64,000 bases of DNA from the NCBI GenBank assembly GCA_964454025.1, contig CAYVRP010000003.1, forward strand, positions 62,001 to 126,000, given 5' to 3'. Shown in pieces: positions 40,482 to 49,605 of the stretch; the stretch's first letter is position 1; each line of letters begins with the position of its first letter. The translations under genes and the position numbers were made by a program. This DNA comes from JAFGBI01 sp964454025. Lineage in GTDB: Bacteria > Myxococcota_A > Polyangia > Polyangiales > Polyangiaceae. The notes under the pieces were generated by a model. That model saw nothing but the letters and a program-made list of their open reading frames with translations. It had not been told where the DNA came from and made no database searches.

Positions 40482-41678
40482 GTGCGCGCCGTCGTCCGGC
40501 GACGCGGCCACCTCGACGCGTTGTGGGCCGCGTTGGCGGTCCTGGTCGCGTTGCTGACCCTGACCCCCGCGGCGGGCGGGGCAGAGGGGAGCGACGTGGA
40601 GGTCGTCGTGGAGATCGATCGCCGCGCGAGCCACCTCGTCGATCCGACCTTGACCCGGCGGCTGGTCGCCATCGAGCTCGGAGACCTGGAGGTGCCGCCG
40701 GCGCCAGGCGACGAGCCGCCGGTCCCGCGCTCCCTGTTCGTACGCCTCATCGGGGAGGAGGAGGGGCATGTCCGCGTCGAGCTGTGGGAACTCGGCCGTC
40801 GGCTCGGCGTGCGCGAGGTCGCCTTCGACGTGGGCACGAGCGAGCAGCTCCGGGCGCGCCGCATCGCGCTCGTCGCCGCGGCGCTCGGGCGGGAGGCCGC
40901 CCTGGCGCGTCGGCGGGAGGCGCAGCGCCTCGCCGAGCAGGCGCGCGTCGAGCAGGAGGCGCGCCTCGCGGCCGCGGCGACGCCGCCGGCTTCGCGGGCC
41001 GCGCTGGTGGGGGGACTGCGGGTCGCTGACGTCGGCAGCGCGGAACTGCTGCTGGCCGGGCCTCGCCTGGAGGGCTCCCTGCGCCTGGCGGACGGGGCAA
41101 CGCTCGGGGTCGGGCTCGTTCAGCTCGCGGGCGCCGCCCCGGGGCTGGGCGGCGCTCCCCCGCTGAAGTGGGCCGAGCTGACCATGACGCCCGGGTGGCA
41201 AGCGTCCATCGCGCCGGGCGCGCGGCTCGGGTTCGGTGCCGAGATCGCCGCGGCCACGGTGGAGCTGCCCCGGGTGCCGGTGGTCGACGGCGTGGCGGGG
41301 CAGCTTGCCACCTGGACGGCGCGGGCGGCGGGGCGGCTCACGATCGAGCTGGGGACGGGCCGGCTCGGCTCGGCGGAGCTCGGGGTCGGCGCCGGGATGG
41401 TCCTTCGCCCGCTGCCGGTGGGCTATCCGGGGGGCGCCGAGGCCGATCTCGGCGGTGCTTGGCTCGCACTGGCCGCCGGCTGGGTGCTCGATCCGCGGCG
41501 TCGCGGCGAGGCTACGGTCGACCGGGGGGCGGGTCCCCGCGCAGCCGCTCCCGTTGGCGCCGCGACAGGTTCACCCACCGCCCCTCCACCCGGAAGCGAG
41601 GCCGCGGCTCCCCTGGCGCAGGCGCGCCCGCCAGCGGTGCGTCGGACCGCGGCTCGCGGCGACAGCGCTGCACCTTGA
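40482..41678 (+). CDS. exported hypothetical protein of the ECF operon
   Basis: 398 residues from a GTG at 40482, eight bases after the anti-sigma-like gene. A signal peptide is visible (RRRGHLDALWAALAVLVALL, cleaved near AAGGAEG). The first 150 residues read as a soluble domain (VEVVVEIDRRASHLVDPTL) with a coiled-coil-like stretch (REAALARRREAQRLAEQARV). The rest has alternating hydrophobic strands (LEGSLRLADGATLGVGLVQL, GRLTIELGTGRLGSAELGVG) suggesting a small outer-membrane beta-barrel or porin-like fold. The last 50 residues are Pro/Ala-rich and overlap the antisense PilZ-like gene by 167 bp. No family is recognised. Confidence 0.75.
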   Translation: MRAVVRRRGHLDALWAALAVLVALLTLTPAAGGAEGSDVEVVVEIDRRASHLVDPTLTRRLVAIELGDLEVPPAPGDEPPVPRSLFVRLIGEEEGHVRVELWELGRRLGVREVAFDVGTSEQLRARRIALVAAALGREAALARRREAQRLAEQARVEQEARLAAAATPPASRAALVGGLRVADVGSAELLLAGPRLEGSLRLADGATLGVGLVQLAGAAPGLGGAPPLKWAELTMTPGWQASIAPGARLGFGAEIAAATVELPRVPVVDGVAGQLATWTARAAGRLTIELGTGRLGSAELGVGAGMVLRPLPVGYPGGAEADLGGAWLALAAGWVLDPRRRGEATVDRGAGPRAAAPVGAATGSPTAPPPGSEAAAPLAQARPPAVRRTAARGDSAAP

Positions 41679-41841
41679 GCGTGCAGGCGCCGAGTTGCCC
41701 GTCGCCCTCGCCGACCAGCGTGGCGCCAGGGGGGTAAGGCACACTCGTCACCAGCACCGCGCGGGCGCCGTCCGTCTCCACGACCTCCGCCTCGCCGCCA
41801 CCCGGGAGCGACAGCCGCGCCCGGCGACCGGTCGGCGTCAC
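41512..41841 (-). CDS. small PilZ-like protein, translationally coupled to smpB
   Basis: 109 residues from a GTG at 41841 whose bases overlap the smpB TGA by 4 bp. The sequence is beta-rich: RRARLSLPGGGEAEVVETDG, RAVLVTSVPYPPGATLVGEG, QLGACTLKVQRCRREP, then FRVEGRWVNLSRRQRERL. This pattern resembles short PilZ-domain proteins of Myxococcota, but the c-di-GMP motifs RxxxR and D/NxSxxG are not clearly present, so ligand binding is doubtful. Its 3' half is antisense to the end of the ECF-operon gene. The codon pattern and coupling support it as real. Confidence 0.6.
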   Translation of the reverse strand: MTPTGRRARLSLPGGGEAEVVETDGARAVLVTSVPYPPGATLVGEGDGQLGACTLKVQRCRREPRSDAPLAGAPAPGEPRPRFRVEGRWVNLSRRQRERLRGDPPPGRP

Positions 41842-42320
41842 CGCTCCCGCTCCCGCCGCATGGCCGCCTGCGCCTCGCGCGCGGCTTCGCGCTCGCGGAC
41901 CGCCCGCCGCTTGTCGTGCTGCTTGCGCCCGCGCGCGATCGCCACCTCGACCTTCAGCCGCCCGCCCTTGAAGTAGCAGCGCGTGGCGACCGCCGTCATG
42001 CCCTCCCGCGAGATGGCGGTGGCCAGCTCGACGAGCTCGCGTTCGTGGAGCAACAGCTTGCGCGGCCGCTTCTCTTCGTGCCCGAAGGCCGCGTGTCGGA
42101 GCTCGGGGATGCGCATCCCTTTGAGCCACGCCTCACGGCGGCCGTCGACCTCGACCCAGCTATCGGTCAGGTCCGCCGCGCGGTCGCGCAGCGCCCGCGC
42201 CTCGCTGCCGATGAGCACGATGCCCGCCTCGTAGGTCTCCCCGAGCTCGTACTCGAAGCGCGCCCGCTTGTTGCGCGCGACCACCTGGAGGTCGCTCTTC
42301 GCCTTCGCCCTGTCCGCCAT
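41838..42320 (-). CDS. smpB: SsrA-binding protein
   Basis: 160 residues from the ATG at 42320. It binds tmRNA and delivers it to stalled ribosomes for trans-translation. Signatures: ARNKRARFEYELGETYEAGI near the N-terminus, VLIGSEARALRDRAADLTDS, RPRKLLLHERELVELA, CYFKGGRLKVEVAIARGRKQ and the C-terminal HDKRRAVREREAAREAQ tail that becomes ordered in the decoding centre. No ssrA RNA gene is seen next to it. The frame runs on upstream, but MADRAKAKSD is the expected start. Confidence 0.96.
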   Translation of the reverse strand: MADRAKAKSDLQVVARNKRARFEYELGETYEAGIVLIGSEARALRDRAADLTDSWVEVDGRREAWLKGMRIPELRHAAFGHEEKRPRKLLLHERELVELATAISREGMTAVATRCYFKGGRLKVEVAIARGRKQHDKRRAVREREAAREAQAAMRRERER

Positions 42321-42434
42321 GTCTCCGGGCACGCCGGGGCGGCCAGTATGCCGCCGTGGGCGCGCGGCGCAACGGCCGGCGGGCGACCTCGCCCCGGCTG
42401 GCCTCCGCGCGGGCGCGTGCCACGATGGCGCGTC

Positions 42435-43124
42435 GTGAGCTCGCTCGAGTCGCGCTGCCCGGAACGGGTGCTCCGTGATGCGGCCGCCACCGCGGCGCTC
42501 ATCGTCGAGCACACGGTGGACGAGCGGCCGTCGCTGGTCCCCGAGCTGGTGCTCCGCACGGCGCCGTCGCTGCTGGCCATCTGGGAGGCCACCGAGGCCG
42601 CCGCGACGGGCGAGCGCCCGCCGCCCTACTGGGCGTACCCCTGGGTGGGCGGTCAGGCGGTCGCTCGGTTCGTGCTCGATCGCCCCCAGCTCGTCGCCGG
42701 CCGTCGCGTCCTAGATTTCGCCACCGGCGGCGGGCTGGTCGCCCTGGCGGCTCGCCGGGCGGGGGCGGCGGCCGTCACCGCGGTCGACGTGGACCCGACC
42801 GCCATCGTCGCCGCCGCCGTCAACGCGCACGCCAACGCCCTGGACGTGAATCTCGTGCTCGGCGATCTCGTCGACACGCACCCCGACGTGGACGTCGTCC
42901 TCACCGGGGACATCTGCTACGAGCGCGGCTCGGCACGTCGGATCGCCGCCTGGCTCCGGGCGCTCGCGCAGGACCACGACCTCGTCCTGCTCGGGGACGG
43001 TGGCCGGGCCTTCCTCCCGGACGAGGGGCTCCAGCGGGAGGCCCGCTACGTGGTCCAGACCTCTCGGGAGATCGAGAGCGCGGACCAGCGTGACGCGACG
43101 GTCTGGCGCGTCTTGCCCCGCTGA
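42435..43124 (+). CDS. class I methyltransferase of the ETFB-lysine / COG3897 type
   Basis: 229 residues from a GTG at 42435. An N-terminal ETFB-methyltransferase-like block (LVPELVLRTAPSLLAIWEAT, then PPYWAYPWVGGQAVARFVLD) precedes motif I (GRRVLDFATGGGLVALAARR, res about 92-111) and the acidic loop AVTAVDVDPTAIVAAAV. TGDICYERGSARRIAAWLRA is the motif-IV region. The enzyme is similar in shape to the lysine methyltransferase of electron-transfer flavoprotein beta and to PrmA. No ETF genes are in the window, so the substrate is inferred only by family. The upstream open frame overlaps smpB and is a shadow. Confidence 0.85.
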   Translation: MSSLESRCPERVLRDAAATAALIVEHTVDERPSLVPELVLRTAPSLLAIWEATEAAATGERPPPYWAYPWVGGQAVARFVLDRPQLVAGRRVLDFATGGGLVALAARRAGAAAVTAVDVDPTAIVAAAVNAHANALDVNLVLGDLVDTHPDVDVVLTGDICYERGSARRIAAWLRALAQDHDLVLLGDGGRAFLPDEGLQREARYVVQTSREIESADQRDATVWRVLPR

Positions 43125-43171
43125 CCTTCCCCCCGCCTCGCTTCCCCCTGGCCGCGTCGCGGGATCGGCCC

Positions 43172-43177
43172 TAGACA
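43172..43177 (+). promoter_or_regulatory. candidate -10 (TAGACA) of the uvrA-like gene
   Basis: TAGACA lies 17 bases before the ATG at 43195, with GGGAGAG between as ribosome site. No clear -35. Confidence 0.35.
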
Positions 43178-43194
43178 CCCGGGAGAGCCCGGCG

Positions 43195-46100
43195 ATGCGG
43201 CGTTCGAGCTTGCGCGGCGCGCGCACCCACAACCTCGCCGGGATCGATCTCGATCTCGACGCGGGGCAGGTCATCGCCATCACCGGCGTGTCCGGGTCCG
43301 GCAAGAGCAGCCTCGCCCTCGACACGCTCTACGCCGAAGGACAGCGCCGCTTCGTCGAGAGCTTCAGCCCCTACGCGCGGCAATTCCTGGAGCGACTGGA
43401 GCGGCCGCCCATGGATTCGCTCGAGCCCGTCCCCGCGGGCGTCGCGGTGGACCGGCGCGCGCCGGTGAAGAGCTCGCGGTCGACGGTGGCGACGATGGCC
43501 GACGTCGAGCCCTATGTCGCGGCCCTGTTCCTCAGGGAGGCGCGCCCCTTCTGCCCCGAGCACGGCTGCGAGGCGATCGACGCCGACCCCGCGCAGGCGG
43601 GCGCTGCGGCGCTCGCCGCCCACGGCGGGGAGCGCGTCGTCGTGGGCTACCCGCTCGTCGCGACCCACCTCGAAGGTTACCTCGAGGTGCGGGAGTCGCT
43701 GCTGCGGGAGGGATACCGGCGGCTGTGGTTGCCCGGCGAGGACGGCGGCAGGCTCGCTGACCTCGACCGCACGCCGCCCTCGGAGGTGCTCGGCGCCGCG
43801 ACGGAGGCGGACGTGGTGGTGGATCGGCTGCGCGCCACGCCCCGCGACGCGGGGCGCCTCGCGGCCGCCATCGAGACGGCCTGGCGTCGCGGGGGCGGGG
43901 TCGCCCGCCTGCGGGGCGAAAGCGGCACCCGCCAGCTCCGCGAGGGCCTGTGCTGCCCCGTCTGCGCCCGCGCCTTCGAGGCCCCCGGCCCCGGCCTGTT
44001 CTCCTACGAGTCCCCCCTCGGTGCGTGCCCCCGTTGCCGCGGCTTCGGTCGCGTCGTCGGGATCGATCCCGAGAAGGTGGTCCCCGATCCCGGCCGCTCG
44101 CTGCGCGATCGGGCCATTCGTCCCTGGTCGACGCCGAGCACCGCCTGGGAGCGCGCCGAGCTCGCCCGGCTCTGCGCGCGGCACCGGATCCCGCTGGACG
44201 TCCCCTGGGCGGAGCTGTCGGCGGAGCAGCGGCGGCGCGTGTGGGAGGGCGACGGTAGCTGGGACACCGGGCGCTTCCCCGGCGTACGGGGCTGGTTTCG
44301 CTGGCTCGAGTCGCGCACCTACAAGCTGCACGTGCGGGTGCTGCTCGCCCGCTATCGCGCCTACGAGCCCTGCGAGGCCTGTGGGGGGCGACGGCTCGGT
44401 CCCGCGGCCCTCGCCTTTCGCCTCGGCGGGTTGGACGTCGCGGCCTGGCACGCCCTCCCCGTTCGCGAGGCGCGCGCGCGCCTCGCGGCGCTGTCGCCGC
44501 GTACGGTCCAGGGCCGCCTCGCGCGGGACGAGGTCGCCGCGCGCGTCACGATGCTGGACCGCGTGGGGCTCGGCTACCTGACGCTGGACCGGCAGGCGCG
44601 GACGCTGTCGGGCGGGGAGGCGCAGCGGGTCACGCTCACCGCCGCTCTCGCCACCTCCCTGCACCACGCCCTGTTCGTGCTCGACGAGCCTACCGTGGGC
44701 CTCCACCCCGCGGACGTGCCGCCCCTCGCCGAGGTCATCCGCGAGCTCGCCGCGCGTGGCAACACGGTGCTGGTCGTCGAGCACGACCCCCGCCTCATCG
44801 CCGCTGCGGACCGGGTCGTCGAGCTCGGGCCGGGCGCCGGCGCCGCGGGGGGACGGATCGTGGTCGACGGCTCGGTCGACCAGGCGGTGCGCGCCGGCGG
44901 CGCCACCGCCCGCGCGCTCGTGGGCGCGCCGCCCCCGCCGCGCCGCCCGCGACCCGCGCCGCGCGGTGTGCTCACCGTGCGCGGAGCCGCCGCCAACAAC
45001 CTCCGCGAGGTGGACGTCGAGCTCCCCCTCGGGGCGCTGGTCGCGGTCGTCGGGCCGAGCGGGTCTGGCAAGAGCTCGCTCGTGGTCGACGTGCTGTACC
45101 GCGGCCTGGCGCGCCGTCTCGCGGTCCCCGACGTGGACCCGCCCGGTCGGCACGCGGGAATCGACGGCGCTGACGCGATCGAGCGCGTCACCCTCGTGGA
45201 CCAGGCGCCCCTCGGGCGCACCTCGCGCGGGAACGCGGCCACCTACACCAAGGCGTGGGACGCCGTCCGGCGGCGCTTCGCGGCGGAGCCCGCGGCGGTG
45301 AGCCGGGGGCTCGCCGCCGCGAGCTTCTCCTTCAACGTCGCCGCCGGGCGGTGCCCGGCGTGTGCGGGGGAGGGCTTCGAGACGGTGGAAATGCAGTTCC
45401 TGGCCGACGTGCGCCTGCTCTGTCCCTTGTGCCACGGGCAGCGCTTCCAGCCGGAGGTGCTCGCGGTGCGCCACCGGGGCGCCTCGGTGGCGGACCTGCT
45501 GGCGGCCACCGTGACCGAGGTGCGTGAGCGGTTCGTCGACGACGCCGCGATCCAGCGCGCGCTGGTCCCCGTGGAGCGGCTCGGGCTCGGCTACCTCCGC
45601 CTGGGGCAGCCGCTCTCCACCCTCTCGGGGGGGGAGGCTCAGCGGCTGAAGCTGGCCCGCGCGCTCGGGGAGCGGCACCGCGCGGGGCTCTTCGTCCTGG
45701 ACGAGCCGAGCGCGGGGCTGCACGCCGACGAGGTCGCCCGGGTGATGGTCGCCCTGCGCGAGCTGGTCGCCGGGGGAGCGAGCGTCGTCGTCGTCGATCA
45801 CGATCTCGACGTCATCTTCGCCGCCGATCACGTGGTCGAGCTCGGGCCCGGCGCCGGCGCCGAGGGGGGGCGCGTGGTCGCCGTCGGTTCGCCGGAGGAG
45901 GTGGCGCGCGCCGCGACCCGCACCGGCGACGCGTTGCGCGAAGCGGCGCGGCGCCGCGCGGGGCTGGCGACAGGTCGGCGTCGCGAGGTCCCGCGGCGCG
46001 CGCCATCCCCGCGGACGGGCACCGTGCTCGAGGTGACGCGCGCGCGGGAGCACAACCTGCGGGACCTGTCGGTCGCGATCCCGCACGGGAAGCTGACGGT

Positions 46101-48648
46101 GGTCACTGGCCCGAGTGGCTCGGGCAAGAGCACGCTCGCGTTCGACGTCGTCTTCGCCGAGGGCCAGCGCCGCTTCCTCGAGACCTTGACCCCCTACGCC
46201 CGGCAGTTCCTCCCGACCCTGCCTCGCCCCGACGTGGACGCCGTGAGCGGGGTGCCGCCCGCCATCGCGCTCGAGCAGCGCACGTCGCGCGCCGGGCCGC
46301 GCTCGACGGTCGCCACGGTCACCGAGGTCGCCCATTACCTGCGGCTGCTCTTCGCCAAGGTGGGGGTCGCGCACTGCCCCGACCACGACCTGCCGATCCA
46401 GGCCCGCACCACCGAGGAGGCGTTCGCCGAGGTCCGCGCCGCCGGGACCCGCGGAACGCTCCTCGCGCCGGCGGTCGTGGCCCGCAAGGGCGTCCACCTC
46501 GACCTGTTCGCCGCGGCGGCGCGGGAGGGCATCGAGGCCGCGATCTGCGACGGAGTGCAGGTGGCGACCGACCCGCCGCCGCGGCTCGCCCGGTCGCGGG
46601 AGCACACCGTCGATCTCGTGGTGGCCGCGGACGTGCAGCTCGGCGCCCTCGAGCGGGACGTGTTCGATCGCGCGCTCGCCTGGGGCCGCGGCGAGGTGCG
46701 CGTCGCGCGGCCGGGCCGGCCCCTCCTCGTGGTGTCGACCCGCCGCGCCTGTCCGGTCTGCGCGCGCGCGATCCCGGAGCTTGACCCGCGCTGGTTCTCC
46801 TTCGTCACGGCGCAGGGGCGCTGCGCGCGCTGCGAGGGAACCGGCCTGGCGGCGGCGCCGGGCGCCGCCCAGCGCGGCCGCCGCCGGGCCGGGCGCGGCG
46901 GCGACCAGCGTCCCGCGCGATCCCGTCGGGGTTCCGCGCCGCCCGCGCGTGACCTGCCCTGTCCGGAATGCGGGGGCGCCCGGCTCGGGCCCGTGCCGCG
47001 CGCCGTTCGCGTGCAGGGCCTCACCTACGCGCAGCTCACGGCGCTCCCCATCGCCGAGGCCCTCGACCGGGTGCGGGGGTGGCGCTTCTCCGGTCCCAGC
47101 CGCGAGGTGGCGCGGCCCGTCCAGGCCGAGCTCGAGCGTCGCCTCGCCTTCCTCGACCAGGTGGGGCTCGGCTACCTCGGTCTCGACCGCGCCGCCGGCA
47201 CCCTGTCCGGGGGGGAGCTGCAACGCCTCCGCCTCGGCGCGCAGCTCGGCGCGGGTCTGACTGGCGCCTTGTACGTGCTCGACGAGCCGACGATCGGCCT
47301 GCACCCGCGAGACACGGGGCGGCTCTTGGACAACCTCCGGCGGCTCGTCGAGCTCGGCTCCACGGTGCTGGTGGTGGAGCACGACGCCGACGTGATTCGC
47401 GCCGCGGACCACCTGGTCGATCTCGGGCCGGGCGGGGGCCGCGGGGGAGGCGAGGTGGTGGCGGCCGGGAGTGCCCGGGAGGTGCTCGCGCGCGCCGACT
47501 CCCCCACCGCCCGGGCGCTGGCCGCGCCGCCGGTGCTTCGCGCGCCCTTGCCCGTGCGGACGACGGCCCCCTGGCTCGTGCTCGAGGGAGTCACCGCCCA
47601 CAATCTGAAGGACGTGCGCGTCGCGCTGCCGGTGGGGCGCTTCACCGTGGTCGCCGGCGTGAGCGGTTCGGGCAAGAGCACGCTCGTGCGCCAGGTGCTG
47701 CTCCCGGCCGTACGGCGTTCGCTCGGGCTGGTCACCGAGCCGCCTGGACCTTACCGGTCACTCGCCGGCGAAACCGCGGTCAGGCGGGCACTCGCGGTCG
47801 ATCAGGCCCCGATCGGCAGCAGCCCGCGTTCGGTCCCCGCCACCTACCTCGGGCTCTGGGACGAGGTCCGACGGCTCTTCGCGGCCACCCCCGACGCCCA
47901 GGTGGCCGGCTTCGGGGCCGCGCGCTTCAGCTTCAACACGACGGGTGGTGGGCGCTGCCCCGCCTGCGACGGGCAGGGGTTTCTCACGCACGAGATGAGC
48001 TTCTTGCCCGACGCGGTCACGCCTTGCCCGAGCTGCGCCGGGGTCCGCTTCGAGCCGCGCACCCTCGCCGTCCGCTACCTCGGGCACACCGTGGGCGAGG
48101 TGCTGGGCCTCACCGTGGCCGAGGCGGCCGAGCTCTTCGCCAATCACCCCCGGATCGCGGCGCCGCTGCGCACGCTGGTCGACCTGGGGGCTGGCTACGT
48201 CACGCTGGGTCAGGGCGCCCATTCCCTCTCGGGCGGTGAGGCCCAGCGCCTGAAGCTCGCCGCGGAGCTGACCGCGACGGCGCGGCACGAGCCCACGCTC
48301 TACGTCCTCGACGAGCCGACGACGGGGCTGCACCTCACGGACGTTCACCGGTTGGGGGAGGTGCTTGGCCGCCTGGTGGAGCGGGGCGACACCCTGGTCG
48401 TGATCGAGCACCACCCGATTGTCATCGCTGGCGCCGACTGGATGGTAGAGCTCGGGCCCGAGGGCGGGGATCGAGGCGGCGAGGTGATCGCGGCTGGCCC
48501 CCCGCGCGAGGTGGCGGGCGCGCGCACGCCGACCGCCGAAGTCCTGCGCGAGGTCCTGGCCTCGGCCCCACCGCCCGGCTCGCCCCATGGGGGGCGCCCC
48601 GTCCGGTCGCGCGGGCGCTCCGATTGCGTCAGGCGCCGGAGTGGCTAG
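43195..48648 (+). CDS. double-length UvrA (two UvrA modules fused)
   Basis: 1817 residues, about twice the usual 940. Four ABC ATPase domains: Walker A near res 31-38, 620, 972 and 1488; LSGGE signatures near 472, 811, 1338 and 1679; each with a Walker B such as LFVLDEPTVGLH. Module 1 has full zinc sites (CCPVCARAF/CPRCRGFG, CEACGGRRLG) and the insertion region; module 2 has CPVCARAIP/CARCEGTG and CPECGGARLG but a basic Ala/Arg-rich linker in place of the long insertion. UvrA scans DNA for bulky lesions and loads UvrB. Tandem UvrA proteins are known in some bacteria, usually beside a normal UvrA; whether this one works in excision repair is not certain. uvrB and uvrC are not here. Confidence 0.9.
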   Translation: MRRSSLRGARTHNLAGIDLDLDAGQVIAITGVSGSGKSSLALDTLYAEGQRRFVESFSPYARQFLERLERPPMDSLEPVPAGVAVDRRAPVKSSRSTVATMADVEPYVAALFLREARPFCPEHGCEAIDADPAQAGAAALAAHGGERVVVGYPLVATHLEGYLEVRESLLREGYRRLWLPGEDGGRLADLDRTPPSEVLGAATEADVVVDRLRATPRDAGRLAAAIETAWRRGGGVARLRGESGTRQLREGLCCPVCARAFEAPGPGLFSYESPLGACPRCRGFGRVVGIDPEKVVPDPGRSLRDRAIRPWSTPSTAWERAELARLCARHRIPLDVPWAELSAEQRRRVWEGDGSWDTGRFPGVRGWFRWLESRTYKLHVRVLLARYRAYEPCEACGGRRLGPAALAFRLGGLDVAAWHALPVREARARLAALSPRTVQGRLARDEVAARVTMLDRVGLGYLTLDRQARTLSGGEAQRVTLTAALATSLHHALFVLDEPTVGLHPADVPPLAEVIRELAARGNTVLVVEHDPRLIAAADRVVELGPGAGAAGGRIVVDGSVDQAVRAGGATARALVGAPPPPRRPRPAPRGVLTVRGAAANNLREVDVELPLGALVAVVGPSGSGKSSLVVDVLYRGLARRLAVPDVDPPGRHAGIDGADAIERVTLVDQAPLGRTSRGNAATYTKAWDAVRRRFAAEPAAVSRGLAAASFSFNVAAGRCPACAGEGFETVEMQFLADVRLLCPLCHGQRFQPEVLAVRHRGASVADLLAATVTEVRERFVDDAAIQRALVPVERLGLGYLRLGQPLSTLSGGEAQRLKLARALGERHRAGLFVLDEPSAGLHADEVARVMVALRELVAGGASVVVVDHDLDVIFAADHVVELGPGAGAEGGRVVAVGSPEEVARAATRTGDALREAARRRAGLATGRRREVPRRAPSPRTGTVLEVTRAREHNLRDLSVAIPHGKLTVVTGPSGSGKSTLAFDVVFAEGQRRFLETLTPYARQFLPTLPRPDVDAVSGVPPAIALEQRTSRAGPRSTVATVTEVAHYLRLLFAKVGVAHCPDHDLPIQARTTEEAFAEVRAAGTRGTLLAPAVVARKGVHLDLFAAAAREGIEAAICDGVQVATDPPPRLARSREHTVDLVVAADVQLGALERDVFDRALAWGRGEVRVARPGRPLLVVSTRRACPVCARAIPELDPRWFSFVTAQGRCARCEGTGLAAAPGAAQRGRRRAGRGGDQRPARSRRGSAPPARDLPCPECGGARLGPVPRAVRVQGLTYAQLTALPIAEALDRVRGWRFSGPSREVARPVQAELERRLAFLDQVGLGYLGLDRAAGTLSGGELQRLRLGAQLGAGLTGALYVLDEPTIGLHPRDTGRLLDNLRRLVELGSTVLVVEHDADVIRAADHLVDLGPGGGRGGGEVVAAGSAREVLARADSPTARALAAPPVLRAPLPVRTTAPWLVLEGVTAHNLKDVRVALPVGRFTVVAGVSGSGKSTLVRQVLLPAVRRSLGLVTEPPGPYRSLAGETAVRRALAVDQAPIGSSPRSVPATYLGLWDEVRRLFAATPDAQVAGFGAARFSFNTTGGGRCPACDGQGFLTHEMSFLPDAVTPCPSCAGVRFEPRTLAVRYLGHTVGEVLGLTVAEAAELFANHPRIAAPLRTLVDLGAGYVTLGQGAHSLSGGEAQRLKLAAELTATARHEPTLYVLDEPTTGLHLTDVHRLGEVLGRLVERGDTLVVIEHHPIVIAGADWMVELGPEGGDRGGEVIAAGPPREVAGARTPTAEVLREVLASAPPPGSPHGGRPVRSRGRSDCVRRRSG

Positions 48649-48658
48649 CAGTAGTTCC

Positions 48659-49594
48659 ATGGCCCTGCTCGACCCGTCTCGCGACGAGGCTGCAGACGCG
48701 GCGGGAGCTCCCGCCTCGGTCCGTAGCGGGGTCCAGCACCGGCTGGCGGGCCCGGAGGCGGACGGAGCGCCGGCGATCCGGGTCGACCTGTTCGGGCTCA
48801 CCGACCGCGGCCGTGCCCGCGCGACCAACCAGGACCAGTTCGTGATCGCGCAGTTGAGGCGAGCCGTGGTCGTCGACCAGAGCAGCGTCGCCGCGCGCAG
48901 CGGGAAGCGCTCGGAGGCGCCCCAGGGCTGGCTCCTGGCCGTCGCGGACGGCATGGGTGGCTATCAGGGCGGCGGGCTGGCCTCGTCCGTGGCCATAAGC
49001 TCCCTGGGCGCCTTCACCCTCGAGCTCGCCCCCTGGCAGGTCGCCGCCGGCCCCGCCCTGCGCGAGCACCTGCTCCACACGCTCGAGCTCGGCGTGCGCA
49101 GCGCCGACGAGGCCGTCCATCGCACGGCGCTCGAGCTCGATCTGGACGAACGGATGGGCACGACCCTCACCGCGATCTACGTCGTCTGGCCCGAGGCCTA
49201 CGTGCTGCACGTGGGCGACAGCCGTGCCCACCTCATCCGCGGCGCCGAGCTCACGCGCCTGACCCGCGATCACACCGTCGCGCAGGAGCTGCTGACGGCG
49301 CGCGCGCTCGACGCCGGTCAGGCGGCGCGCTCTCAGCTCCGCCACGTGCTGGGCAACACCGTCGGTGGGCTGCGGGACAAGGACCTCACGGTCGACCTGG
49401 CAGCGGTCGACCTCACCCCGGGTGACACGCTCGTGCTCTGCACCGACGGCGTCGCCGCGCACGTGAACGACGAGGAGCTGCCGGGGCTGATCGGCGCGGC
49501 GCCGCGCGCCGAGGTGGCGGCGCGGGCCGTGATCGACACGGTCCTCGCGCGGGGCGCGCTCGACAACGTCACCGTCGTGGTCGCCCGCTTCTGA
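48659..49594 (+). CDS. PP2C-family protein Ser/Thr phosphatase
   Basis: 311 residues from the ATG at 48659; a GTG at 48641 that overlaps the uvrA stop is an alternative. It dephosphorylates Ser/Thr using two metal ions in the cytosol, usually opposing Hanks-type kinases. Metal-site motifs: GRARATNQDQFVIAQ (an Asn-Gln-Asp variant of the usual RxxNEDs), AVADGMGGYQGGGLAS, TTLTAIYVVWPEAYVLHVGD, LTRDHTVAQEL, LCTDGVAAHVNDEEL and the C-terminal DNVTVVVARF. The N-terminal 40 residues are disordered. Ends convergently with the next gene through a hairpin. Confidence 0.93.
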   Translation: MALLDPSRDEAADAAGAPASVRSGVQHRLAGPEADGAPAIRVDLFGLTDRGRARATNQDQFVIAQLRRAVVVDQSSVAARSGKRSEAPQGWLLAVADGMGGYQGGGLASSVAISSLGAFTLELAPWQVAAGPALREHLLHTLELGVRSADEAVHRTALELDLDERMGTTLTAIYVVWPEAYVLHVGDSRAHLIRGAELTRLTRDHTVAQELLTARALDAGQAARSQLRHVLGNTVGGLRDKDLTVDLAAVDLTPGDTLVLCTDGVAAHVNDEELPGLIGAAPRAEVAARAVIDTVLARGALDNVTVVVARF

Positions 49595-49605
49595 GCCGGG
49601 CTCAG
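49591..49605. terminator. bidirectional hairpin over both stop codons
   Basis: CTGAGC (49591-49596), loop CGG, GCTCAG (49600-49605): a perfect 6-bp stem. Both TGA stops (49592-49594; complement 49602-49604) lie in the stem. Confidence 0.5.

Noticed and set aside
44452..44468. TGGCACG inside uvrA
   Set aside because: No TTGC at the right distance and it lies within coding sequence.
43171..47601. Open frame of 1476 codons on the minus strand
   Set aside because: It is antisense to the uvrA-like gene; GC-rich third positions keep the opposite strand open. No domain is recognisable, while the plus strand has four ABC sites.
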